DNA from: Prevotella corporis DSM 18810 = JCM 8529
GTDB lineage: Bacteria; Bacteroidota; Bacteroidia; Bacteroidales; Bacteroidaceae
Direction of reading: 5' to 3'
Length of the DNA: 50,574 nt
NCBI RefSeq assembly: GCF_000430525.1
Contig: NZ_AUME01000021.1
Location: 1 to 50,574, forward strand
A program made the translations under genes and the position numbers. The notes beneath the pieces are model-generated. The model had not been told where the DNA came from and made no database searches. It saw only the letters and a program-made list of their open reading frames with translations. This document shows, piece after piece, positions 23,220 through 31,446 of the stretch. Each line of letters opens with the position of its first letter. Position 1 is the stretch's first letter.

Positions 23220-25799
23220 TTAGAATTTATATGCAAGATTTAACATACCATTAATACCATTGACATAATATTTCTTGGTGTTTCTAAAAAAGTCATAAGC
23301 TCGTGCAGTAGCTTCGCCAGTATTTTTGTTTACCGTATAGCTACTTCTGCTTTGTTCGTAACCACCACTTACAATCTTTTGGTTATTCAGTAGATTGGTT
23401 ATCATGAGGTTGATAGAGAGACTTCCATGTCGCAAGTAAATGCTTTTTCCGATTGAAGCATCGAGCATAAATCCTCCATGACCTTTGCTTTGGGCATAAG
23501 GTGTGTAGTTTCCATCTGCATCAATGCCACCAAATTTAGTACCCATTGTTTCCAATGTGCTCTTGTAACGGAGGCTTGGAGCGTATGAAAGATAAATGCG
23601 GTCATAATAATTTCCGCTAATATCTATGAACCATCCTCTTTGATGGAAGCTCAAAATGCCGCTGTAGGCTGAGAGTGGCGTACCACTTTCGCGCATACCC
23701 TTGTTATATACAACATCCTTATAATATGTACTCTTTGTAGAATTCATATAAATGACATCTGCATTATTGATATTTTTGGCATCACTCCAAGTACCAAGAG
23801 CTTTGAAATTCAAGAAGCTCGTCAGCTTGAAGTCAAGTCCCAATTCAACACCGTAATAATTTTTCTTCATTCCTGTCATACTCACATATGTGAATGAGTT
23901 GGCATCATCAAAGTAAAAGTTTTGCCATTCTGTTACATGGGTGAGGTGGTTGTAATACGCACTCAGGTTTGCATGTAACCAGCTTCCTGCGTATTGATAA
24001 CTAAATTCGCTTGAGAAGATGCGCTCGTTTCGTAGATTCTGAATGAAGTTGTTGTTCATCTCTGGTGAAACGAAAGCTGTGCTGACTTGTGGGGCACGAT
24101 GCTCGTAGCCTAAACCGAGGGAAACGGTGTTGCCACGGCCGATAGTCCAAATGCCACTAAATTTGCCACCGCCAGATACGAAGTCTGCATGCTTGCTCTT
24201 TCCGTATGAGTTATCGGCGAACATTCCGTTGCGCATAAATCCTTTACGATACATGTTATCGTATGCAATCTTACCAGCAATGATGTAATGAATGCTTCCG
24301 ATGGTTTGGGCAAAGTTACTCCATAATGTTCCCCTGCGCACATTGAGGTTGTAGTCGTAACCAAACTTATCCCCTTCATAGACAAGAGCGCCCAATCTTT
24401 GTGTACCCATTGTGTTTAAGTCATACTGTATGCGCGGATCGTTGCTTGCATAAGTGCCGATAGCATACGTGTTTATATTATGAAAACTCTTGGCTCCTAA
24501 CAAATCTTCCATTGTCTGATAATGGTGCCCGAAATTTTGTCCCAGCATTATGCCCAGATTCAAGAGCTTGTCCTTTCCAATGTGGTTTGTAAACGATGAC
24601 GAGAATGAGAGCATGGTATTGTCATTATGCTTTGCCTGAATGTAATACAGGGCATCTTGTCCGTTCTTTGCTGCCTGACGGTTTGCGTAATACAGGCGAT
24701 CCCATTGAATCTGTCTGTTTTCTTTCTTGCCCCACCAGCTGACAGCCGAATTCCAATCTGTAAAAGCCTGTGCTGTTCTATATCTTAAGTCGGTCTCGTC
24801 CCATACGTCATAATAGCTGCTGGGTAGATTCTTCCAGTAGTCCGGATGTGGGTTGTCGCTGTTGTTGTAATTCAGTTTTGTACTTTTATACATTGAGTGT
24901 TTGCCGAATACACTGGTTGTCAGTTTCATCTTGTCGTTGATGTCCCAATCCCATGTCACAATAGCTGCTGGGGTAAAATCATTTACTACGCGACTGTTTC
25001 GCTTATGTCCGTTCTGATATCCCCAATATGGATTGTACTGATAGTCGTTGGCAAGCCAATATGCTTCATCGGTACTTGCTCCTTGTGATGCTCGTTCAGT
25101 TGGGTTACCCCAGGTGGAGACGCTCAAAGAGTGACCATTGTTCCATTTTTTCTGAACACCGAAGAAATATGAAAGGGCATTATAGAATGTTCCCTCTACA
25201 TATCCGCGGTTGGCCCAACGGTAAGTCACATTGGCTGCAAAAGCCCAACCTTTACTATTGAAACCACTTGCATAAGTGTACATCCCACGCAATAAGTAGT
25301 TGCGATTGGCTGCCGAAAGAGTTATACGATGTCCACCGGCCATCGAACCTGCACGGAAGTCGTAATTGTTACTACCCGCCATACCTGTCATAGAGAAATT
25401 ATTGTTCTCGAATGGCAAGGCAAAGTCAACGTTTCGTGTCTGTTGATTCAGACCGCCAACTAACGAATAGCGAAATTGACCTGTCTCCATGTCGTTCATC
25501 GGTGCACCATTGATGTAAACTTCGTTGAACTTTTGATTAAGAGCACGATAACGGAAACGCATAGGTGAGTATAAATAACCAACTTCCGATGCATATACAT
25601 TGCTGTTTGAGTTCAGAATTGTAATGTTTTCACTTCTGTCGTTATCCTCTCCTAATTGTGCCTCTGTGAATGTGAAGGCTGATTCGTTCATTGCATTTGC
25701 TACTTCGCCCTGTTTGTCAACCTTGGTGTTCGTATTTTGTGCGAACACCATAGAAGAGCTGCAAATTGCGAGGATAGTAAGTTTCAGCTTTTTCTGCAT
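23220..25799 (-). CDS. TonB-dependent receptor-like outer-membrane barrel
   Basis: 859 residues with a signal peptide (1-20, ending VFAQ), an N-terminal plug-like region (EVYINGAPMNDMETGQF is a plug motif) and a long beta-barrel ending in ...MLNLAYKF, with the terminal aromatic residue required for BAM insertion. It lacks the usual carboxypeptidase-like SusC N-terminal domain and no TonB box is obvious. First gene of an operon with two OB-fold/anchor lipoproteins. Substrate unknown; context suggests nucleic-acid or nucleotide-derived material. Confidence 0.82.
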   Translation of the reverse strand: MQKKLKLTILAICSSSMVFAQNTNTKVDKQGEVANAMNESAFTFTEAQLGEDNDRSENITILNSNSNVYASEVGYLYSPMRFRYRALNQKFNEVYINGAPMNDMETGQFRYSLVGGLNQQTRNVDFALPFENNNFSMTGMAGSNNYDFRAGSMAGGHRITLSAANRNYLLRGMYTYASGFNSKGWAFAANVTYRWANRGYVEGTFYNALSYFFGVQKKWNNGHSLSVSTWGNPTERASQGASTDEAYWLANDYQYNPYWGYQNGHKRNSRVVNDFTPAAIVTWDWDINDKMKLTTSVFGKHSMYKSTKLNYNNSDNPHPDYWKNLPSSYYDVWDETDLRYRTAQAFTDWNSAVSWWGKKENRQIQWDRLYYANRQAAKNGQDALYYIQAKHNDNTMLSFSSSFTNHIGKDKLLNLGIMLGQNFGHHYQTMEDLLGAKSFHNINTYAIGTYASNDPRIQYDLNTMGTQRLGALVYEGDKFGYDYNLNVRRGTLWSNFAQTIGSIHYIIAGKIAYDNMYRKGFMRNGMFADNSYGKSKHADFVSGGGKFSGIWTIGRGNTVSLGLGYEHRAPQVSTAFVSPEMNNNFIQNLRNERIFSSEFSYQYAGSWLHANLSAYYNHLTHVTEWQNFYFDDANSFTYVSMTGMKKNYYGVELGLDFKLTSFLNFKALGTWSDAKNINNADVIYMNSTKSTYYKDVVYNKGMRESGTPLSAYSGILSFHQRGWFIDISGNYYDRIYLSYAPSLRYKSTLETMGTKFGGIDADGNYTPYAQSKGHGGFMLDASIGKSIYLRHGSLSINLMITNLLNNQKIVSGGYEQSRSSYTVNKNTGEATARAYDFFRNTKKYYVNGINGMLNLAYKF

Positions 25800-25834
25800 A
25801 GTTGAAATTTTATTAAAATAATTATTTGTAGATG

Positions 25835-25842
25835 CAAAGTAA
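25835..25842 (-). promoter_or_regulatory. -7-like box for the TonB-receptor operon
   Basis: Minus strand reads TTACTTTG, seven of eight positions of TAnnTTTG, 35 bases before the start. Weak. Confidence 0.35.
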
Positions 25843-26007
25843 CGAAATATATTTTAAACAATGAAGTAATTTTTGATAAAAAATTTATCATTTTTGCTTT
25901 ATTTCCAGATTAAATGCCGATATTTGCAAAGCCTTTTTTAAGTTGTTTTGATACAAGACAACCTTATTATTGGGCGAAGTAACGTGAATTAATCAATTTT
26001 AAAGAGA

Positions 26008-27054
26008 ATGAAAAAATATTTGTTTTTCCTATTAAGTGCAATTTTGTTCTCCAATACAACATTTGCTCAAAGGAAGTATTCAGTTTATGCAATTGGATTT
26101 TATAATCAAGAGAATCTCTTCGATTATACCCACGATGAGGGCAAGAATGACTACGATTTCCTTCCAAACGGCTCGTACAGATGGAACGAAATGAAATATA
26201 ATCATAAGCTTCAGAATATGTCAAAAGTGCTTTCGGAGATGGGAACTGACGTATTGCCTAATGTTGGGTGTGCTATTATTGGTTTGAGTGAGGTGGAGAA
26301 TGCCCATGTATTAGAAGATTTGACTGCCCAGCCAGCCTTAGCCGCACGAAGATATAAATATGTACACATTGAAGGTCCAGACCATCGTGGAATTGACTGT
26401 GCTTTGCTCTATAATCCAAAGTTGTTTACTGTAAATGACACCAAACTTGTGCCTTATGTTTACGAACTTCCATCAGACAGCAATAGGGCAACCCGTGGTT
26501 TCTTGACCGTAACTGGCACACTCGCCGATGAGCCAGTGGCTGTCATCGTTTGCCACTGGCCAAGCCGTGCTGCTGGCTCATATTATCGTGAGCTTGGTGG
26601 CAAACAGGTAAAAGCCGTTAAAGACTCTTTGCTGCGTGTGAACCCAAGCATTAAAGTCCTCGTTATGGGCGATATGAATGACGATCCAACCAACAAGAGT
26701 ATGAAAGAATGTCTGTCTGCGAAAGCCAATATTGATGAGGTTGGCGAAGGCGATATGTATAATCCATGGTATAATATCCTTGTAAAAGAGGGTCGAGGAA
26801 CATTACAATACCAAGGGAAATGGAATCTTTTTGACCAGATAGTCATGACACCTAATTTGCTGGATAAAACAGGCAGCAAGGACTTTTCAGAGTTGAAATA
26901 TTGGAAGAATCAAATTTTCCGTCGTGACTATCTTTTCCAAGAGAGCGGAAAATATAAAGGCAACACTAAGCGAACAACAGCTGGTGGCGTATGGTTGAAT
27001 GGATATTCTGACCACTTACCAGTGGTAACCTATTTTGTGAAGGAACAGAAATAG
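26008..27054 (+). CDS. Secreted endonuclease/exonuclease/phosphatase family protein
   Basis: 348 residues, signal peptide (about 1-20, ending TTFAQ). DNase I-like fold: FYNQENLFD (Asn/Glu metal site), GLSEVEN, RGIDCALLY, VCHWPSR, GDMNDDP and the C-terminal SDHLPVV catalytic His are all present. Likely a periplasmic or surface nuclease or phosphodiesterase. Divergent from the TonB-receptor operon (208-base spacer) and directly abutting the UDG-like gene. Confidence 0.87.
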   Translation: MKKYLFFLLSAILFSNTTFAQRKYSVYAIGFYNQENLFDYTHDEGKNDYDFLPNGSYRWNEMKYNHKLQNMSKVLSEMGTDVLPNVGCAIIGLSEVENAHVLEDLTAQPALAARRYKYVHIEGPDHRGIDCALLYNPKLFTVNDTKLVPYVYELPSDSNRATRGFLTVTGTLADEPVAVIVCHWPSRAAGSYYRELGGKQVKAVKDSLLRVNPSIKVLVMGDMNDDPTNKSMKECLSAKANIDEVGEGDMYNPWYNILVKEGRGTLQYQGKWNLFDQIVMTPNLLDKTGSKDFSELKYWKNQIFRRDYLFQESGKYKGNTKRTTAGGVWLNGYSDHLPVVTYFVKEQK

Positions 27055-27636
27055 ATGAAGATAGAGACCCATCCCTTCGAGCCTTGGTTGCCTTCCAATG
27101 CTAAGCTGTTGATGTTGGGAACATTCCCACCTGCATCGAAACGGTGGTGTATAGAGTGGTATTATCCGAATTTTACCAATGACATGTGGCGAATATTTGG
27201 ACTTATCTTTTTCAAAGACAAGTCTCATTTTGTAGATGAAGAAAACAAAACCTACAAATTGGATTTGTTGAAGCCCTTTCTAAGGGAGAAGGGAATTGCC
27301 ATTTTCGACACGGCACTTCGTATTTGCCGTACGACAGGGACTGCATCTGACAAGGATTTGAAGATAATAGAGGTTGCTGATTTGGATGTGATGCTAAGAA
27401 AACTGCCCGACTGCGAAGCTGTTTTGACGGCTGGGCAGCTGGCTACACAGATATTCTCGGAGCATTATCATGTAGATGCCAAGCGGATAAAGATGGGTGA
27501 TCATGTAGATTTCAACTTTGAGGGACGCATTATCCGTCTTTACCGTCAGCCGAGCAGCAGCCGTGCATATCCGATGAAAATTGAAACTAAAGCCGATTAT
27601 TACCAAACAATGTTTGAGGAAATCAATATTCTTTGA
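27055..27636 (+). CDS. Uracil-DNA glycosylase superfamily protein
   Basis: 193 residues of UDG-like fold: N-terminal LMLGTFPPASKRW (motif A position) and C-terminal QPSSSRAYPM (motif B position). The usual catalytic Asp/Asn of motif A in the classical families is not obvious, so glycosylase activity should not be assumed. The ATG directly follows the TAG of the upstream nuclease gene (no spacer), indicating an operon, and the next gene is uridine kinase. Confidence 0.75.
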   Translation: MKIETHPFEPWLPSNAKLLMLGTFPPASKRWCIEWYYPNFTNDMWRIFGLIFFKDKSHFVDEENKTYKLDLLKPFLREKGIAIFDTALRICRTTGTASDKDLKIIEVADLDVMLRKLPDCEAVLTAGQLATQIFSEHYHVDAKRIKMGDHVDFNFEGRIIRLYRQPSSSRAYPMKIETKADYYQTMFEEINIL

Positions 27637-27674
27637 TTTGCCTGTTTCAGTATGAAATTTTAGGAATTTTTAGT

Positions 27675-28301
27675 ATGGATGATAATGTAACAATTATTGG
27701 TATAGCAGGAGGAACAGGGTCAGGAAAGACAACGGTCGTAAAGAAAATCGTTGAAGCCTTGCCACCACACTTTGTTGCTGTAGTACCACTTGATTCATAT
27801 TATAATGACACAACGGGGATGACAGATGATGAACGCAAGGACATAAATTTCGACCATCCCGATGCTTTTGATTGGAAGCTCTTGACAACGCAAGTAAACG
27901 ACTTACGCAATGGTCTGCCGGTAGAGCAACCCACTTATAGCTATCTGTTGTGCAATCGTTTACCCGAAACAATTCATGTAGAACCCAAACCTGTTATTAT
28001 CATTGAAGGTATCATGACTCTTATCAACAAAAAGTTGAGGGAGATAATGGATTTGAAGATATTTGTGGATTGCGACTCTGACGAACGTCTCATCAGAAAT
28101 ATTGAACGTGACACAATTGATAGGGGGCGAACCGTCTCAATGGTGGTTGATCGTTACCTGAAGGTGCTCAAGCCCATGCATGAGCAATTCATTGAGCCAA
28201 CCAAACGCTTTGCCGATTTGATTATCCCTCAAGGTGGTGAGAATGCCAAGGGAATAGGTATCTTATGCAAGTATATCCAGGGGCTGGTTCCACAAGTGTA
28301 A
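27675..28301 (+). CDS. udk: Uridine kinase
   Basis: Phosphorylates uridine and cytidine to UMP and CMP in pyrimidine salvage. 208 residues: P-loop GIAGGTGSGKTT (about 9-20), PLDSYYND (substrate-binding Asp/Tyr), NFDHPDAFDW and the lid RDTIDRGRTVSMVVDRY. The frame opens 14 codons earlier, overlapping the UDG-like gene, but ATG 27675 just before DDNVTIIGIAGG fits the family length. A strong terminator follows. Confidence 0.93.
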   Translation: MDDNVTIIGIAGGTGSGKTTVVKKIVEALPPHFVAVVPLDSYYNDTTGMTDDERKDINFDHPDAFDWKLLTTQVNDLRNGLPVEQPTYSYLLCNRLPETIHVEPKPVIIIEGIMTLINKKLREIMDLKIFVDCDSDERLIRNIERDTIDRGRTVSMVVDRYLKVLKPMHEQFIEPTKRFADLIIPQGGENAKGIGILCKYIQGLVPQV

Positions 28302-28323
28302 TCATTGAAATCCTATTCATCAT

Positions 28324-28365
28324 AAACGGAGTCGCTTGTCATCGATAGGGCGACTCCGTTTGTGT
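28324..28365 (+). terminator. Terminator of the udk operon
   Basis: Perfect 12-bp stem AAACGGAGTCGC / GCGACTCCGTTT with a 14-base loop, followed by TGTGTT. The T-run is short. Confidence 0.75.
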
Positions 28366-28465
28366 TGAAATATGGTAGTCTTTATGAATCTATAAACATA
28401 TAAACTACAATCTGAATATACTACTGTAATTTATTTGTTATCAATGTGTTAGCGAATGTAATTCT

Positions 28466-28552
28466 AAAGGTTTGACTTCATCGTGCAAAAGGTCACCTTT
28501 TACGGTGTGAAAGCTCATCTATTGCAGTGCGATTGATGAGCTTTCATAAAGG
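28466..28552. repeat. Degenerate 22-bp tandem repeat array 3
   Basis: Units start at 28466, 28487, 28510 and 28532; the second reads AAAAGGTCACCTTTTACGG and with its left neighbour forms a near-perfect palindrome. Between convergent udk and the DUF308 gene. The rest of 28302-28718 has no gene I can support; a short GACAACTG/CAGTTGTC inverted repeat lies in 28568-28677. Confidence 0.7.
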
Positions 28553-28718
28553 ATTGCTCTGGTCTGTATGACAACTGTCAAATAATCTGCTCGATAATCA
28601 GTTGGAAATGACAGAGGCTTGAAGGCAGATTTTACATGGCGGAAATCAGAAGTCTTCTTCCAATTGCAGTTGTCTGATATATCCTTTATGTAACTATTCT
28701 TTCACCGCTCATCAACGG

Positions 28719-29393
28719 TCATTTACTTTCTTTATTGTCATCCTCAACAATTACTGCATCTTCAATATCATTAACCTCCTGTAATCTTGTGCCTGTGACG
28801 ATTTTACTCTGTTCATTCTTATCAAAAGCACGTTTCATCTGGGATATTTTGATGGCATTTAGCATCTCAACAACACCGTAGAAAATGAGACACCAGCCTA
28901 TAATCTTTAGTGGGAGGGTGGCTGCCTCTATCGGCTTTGAAATGATAAGAATGCCTATGCCAAGAGTGATGATAGGGAAAAACCAAAACAAGACAGGTAC
29001 ATGGGCATACCTTTTTGCATATGCTAAATTCATGAACTGATTGATGGCGCCAAGTATAAGGATGGCTGCCAATATATAGACGACCCATTTGATGAAGTCT
29101 CCTGGCATCATGGCAAGAATTATGCCCAAGATGGCAGAGCCAATACCGACGATCGGGAGCATGGGTCTCTTTACTGGCGAGGCATTCTCAGAGTCGTCTA
29201 TCTGAGAGGCTGCCTTTTCAAACTTGTTTTTTTCAAAATAATAGATAATACAGGAGATGATTCCTGAAAGGAAAAATAGCACCCCGACCGTTATGGTCAT
29301 CCACCACATTGTCTCTTCTCTGTACTTTATCAGTAAAACACCAACGACCATGGCAAAAATGGCTCGAATAATTGAAATCTGTAATACTTTCAT
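28719..29393 (-). CDS. DUF308/HdeD-like membrane protein
   Basis: 224 residues from ATG 29393 (the frame is open to 29462 but the extra 23 residues carry no conserved start). Six hydrophobic helices in pairs: about 6-23, 28-48, then after a polar loop (50-75) 76-93, 98-118, 128-145, 152-172, as in HdeD/DUF308 proteins. Acidic C-terminal tail (VNDIEDAVIVEDDNKESK). Function unknown in Bacteroidota; acid or envelope stress is known for E. coli HdeD only. Confidence 0.78.
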   Translation of the reverse strand: MKVLQISIIRAIFAMVVGVLLIKYREETMWWMTITVGVLFFLSGIISCIIYYFEKNKFEKAASQIDDSENASPVKRPMLPIVGIGSAILGIILAMMPGDFIKWVVYILAAILILGAINQFMNLAYAKRYAHVPVLFWFFPIITLGIGILIISKPIEAATLPLKIIGWCLIFYGVVEMLNAIKISQMKRAFDKNEQSKIVTGTRLQEVNDIEDAVIVEDDNKESK

Positions 29394-29490
29394 AATAATA
29401 TTTTTGTTTGTGAGGAACTTTGCTATTACCAATATCGATACAAAAATACAAAATAATCTCAACTATGTGCCTAAACTCTTTATATTTTAT

Positions 29491-29498
29491 TACTTTTG
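29491..29498 (+). promoter_or_regulatory. -7 box for the histidine phosphatase gene
   Basis: TACTTTTG, a full TAnnTTTG match, 15 bases before the ATG at 29514. Confidence 0.5.
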
Positions 29499-29513
29499 TC
29501 TAAAAATAGAAGT

Positions 29514-30032
29514 ATGACGGTATTATATTTGGTCAGGCATGGGGAAACATTTGACAACGAGAGGAAAGTAATGCAAGGTATTACTCCAGGAAAGTTAAAT
29601 GACAAGGGAATCGAACAGGCAAAAGTGGTTGCTGGTGAGTTGAAAGGAGAACCAATAGACAATTTTGTTTCAAGCGATTTACACAGAAGCATTGAAACCT
29701 GTAGGATAATAGCAGCTCCACACCACAAAGAAATCGTTACCACACAGTTGCTACGCGAACGTGATTGGGGAAGTTTCACAGGGCAATACATACCTTCCCT
29801 TGCTCATTTAAACGATCCTTCCAAATGGCCAGTTGACATCGAAACGCTGGACGAGCTGAAGAAACGAGCTGCGATGTTTCTGCAATGGGTCAGGGAATCT
29901 TATCCAGAACAGAGAATCTTGGCTGTCGGTCACGGTATTATCAACAAGGCGATTCAGAGTGTTTATTACAAAAAACCTATGAATGAAATTAAGGTAATGG
30001 CCAATGCGGAAATCAGAATATTGGAATTATAA
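29514..30032 (+). CDS. Histidine phosphatase family protein (phosphoglycerate mutase-like)
   Basis: 172 residues. LVRHGET at 6-12 with phospho-acceptor His9, the RERDWGSFTG Glu region, and AVGHGIINK with the second His. Small size and lack of the mutase insertion suggest a phosphatase (for example on alpha-ribazole phosphate or sugar phosphates) rather than glycolytic mutase; substrate unknown. An in-frame TTG at 29496 lies inside the promoter box, so ATG 29514 is used. Confidence 0.85.
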   Translation: MTVLYLVRHGETFDNERKVMQGITPGKLNDKGIEQAKVVAGELKGEPIDNFVSSDLHRSIETCRIIAAPHHKEIVTTQLLRERDWGSFTGQYIPSLAHLNDPSKWPVDIETLDELKKRAAMFLQWVRESYPEQRILAVGHGIINKAIQSVYYKKPMNEIKVMANAEIRILEL

Positions 30033-30069
30033 AAAATAAGAGGAGCTGTACATCGCATACTGCTCCTCT
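30031..30069. terminator. Terminator between histidine phosphatase and RG-rich protein genes
   Basis: Perfect 8-bp stem AGAGGAGC / GCTCCTCT (30039-30046, 30062-30069) with an A-run on the left (T-run for the minus strand). Likely serves the minus-strand gene and possibly both. Confidence 0.6.
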
Positions 30070-30203
30070 CTATCATCTTAATAACTCTCTAAATTGTCAT
30101 TTTTATGGCATGACCTGGTCAAACTTTGGCCATTTTTGTATTATATGTAGTAGTCTAAGTGGCTTTATCTTATTTATAATATTTGTTTTCAAAACAAGCT
30201 TTA

Positions 30204-31079
30204 TTATCTGTGTCCGCCGAACCGCGAGTTGCTTGAGCCTGCCATAGAACGAGAGTTTCCGACGAAACTGCGACTTGGTGTATTGAATGACCTATTGCCA
30301 TTCGACGGTGAGAAAGACCTGTTTGGCACCTGGCGGGTAGTATTCCCTCCAAAGCTGCGGCTTCCACCGAATCTGTTATTGGTTGTGGAACCATTTCCAA
30401 ATAGGCCAGATCCTCTTCTCACAGTTGTTCGGGTCGAGCTTCTGCGAGGCGAGTCATTGCTTCCGAAACCACGGTTGACTCCGAAATTACGACTCTGCTG
30501 ATTCCCAAAGGAACGTGGTCCGTAGTTTTGTACTCTATTAATGCCCCCATTGCTATAATCTCCGCGTTGGAACCCATCACGCATACCGAATTGTCTGCCA
30601 TTGTTTCGCGGACTTGAGAAGCGACGGCCATTATACCAACTGCGGCCACCATTCATCCTCCAACTGTGTCCGCCACGATAAACTGTGTAGAAACGTGGTC
30701 TGCCGAAATAGAAATAGTCACGACAGGGATAGCGGGCATAAATGCCGAAATGCCAATAGCCTGCATCCCACCTAAGAGGGCGATAGAAATAAACTGCATC
30801 AACAAATGAACGATACTGCCAATCAAGAAGAATATAGCTTAAATCCATATTCCGTTGATTCCAGTAAGCTCCATAGAGGTCATCTATTGTGTTGACACTC
30901 ATCAGGTAGTCCAAGTTGATTTCGTATGCAGCCTCGTACTGTTCTTCAGTGAGGTTTAATTCGTATGCCATCTTGTCAGTCAAGAATAACGCTTGATTGC
31001 GTGCTTGTTCGTAACTCATAGCACTTGACGACATCACTATTGTGAATAATGCAATGAAAGTGAAAAGTAACTTCTTCAT
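30204..31079 (-). CDS. Secreted low-complexity Arg/Gly/Phe/Asn/Ser-rich protein
   Basis: 291 residues. Signal peptide (1-20, ending SSSA), a helical region (about 22-95, with TDKMAYELNLTEEQYEAAYE, which recalls Spy/CpxP-like helices), an aromatic segment rich in Tyr/Arg (about 96-135), and a C-terminal half (about 140-291) made of RSFG, NRSF, GGSR and RRSS-type repeats, almost surely disordered and very basic. No known family for the tail. Regulation unknown; a TTCCTTTG box (31138-31145, minus) is a weak promoter candidate. Confidence 0.72.
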   Translation of the reverse strand: MKKLLFTFIALFTIVMSSSAMSYEQARNQALFLTDKMAYELNLTEEQYEAAYEINLDYLMSVNTIDDLYGAYWNQRNMDLSYILLDWQYRSFVDAVYFYRPLRWDAGYWHFGIYARYPCRDYFYFGRPRFYTVYRGGHSWRMNGGRSWYNGRRFSSPRNNGRQFGMRDGFQRGDYSNGGINRVQNYGPRSFGNQQSRNFGVNRGFGSNDSPRRSSTRTTVRRGSGLFGNGSTTNNRFGGSRSFGGNTTRQVPNRSFSPSNGNRSFNTPSRSFVGNSRSMAGSSNSRFGGHR

Positions 31080-31446
31080 AATAGTATTTCCTTTCTTCTT
31101 TATCTAGTTTGTGACGTTTTCTTTTTTGTTCACGGTACAAAGGAACGAATAAAAGATAGCATATAAAAAGGATTTTCCCTAAACCGATGAGGAATTTCCC
31201 TAAAGACCAATTATCGTTTGTCAATAGTCATATTCCATGCCTGGCAAAAGCTTTGTCATTCTTGATTCCATGCTTCGTTTATACGTTGGTTTCTTGTTGA
31301 TTATCTCAATTCTATTTTTGTGTTCTTGCTTACTGATGATAGCATTGCTAATCAATTTTGGCTCGGTAAAGCAGGTTATATCATCATTCAAAATATTTGA
31401 TTTTACATTTTTTTTTATTAACTTTGTGGCATCATTATTATATAAT
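31080..31446. other. Intergenic spacer between the RG-rich protein and wzi genes
   Basis: 367 bases without a supported gene. It contains the wzi promoter on the plus strand (31396-31426) and a weak -7-like box on the minus strand (31138-31145). Open frames here lack start context and are AT-rich noise. Confidence 0.6.
31396..31426 (+). promoter_or_regulatory. Promoter for wzi
   Basis: TTTG (31396-31399), 19-base spacer, TAACTTTG (31419-31426): full consensus; ATG follows 21 bases later. Confidence 0.7.

Noticed and set aside
28302..28718. Possible tRNA or riboswitch in the long convergent spacer
   Set aside because: No cloverleaf, no CCA-adjacent acceptor stem and no known riboswitch core could be seen; contents are a terminator and repeat array 3.
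30229..30501. 90-codon plus-strand frame opposite the RG-rich tail
   Set aside because: Arises because low-complexity Arg/Gly/Ser codons lack antisense stops; no start context.
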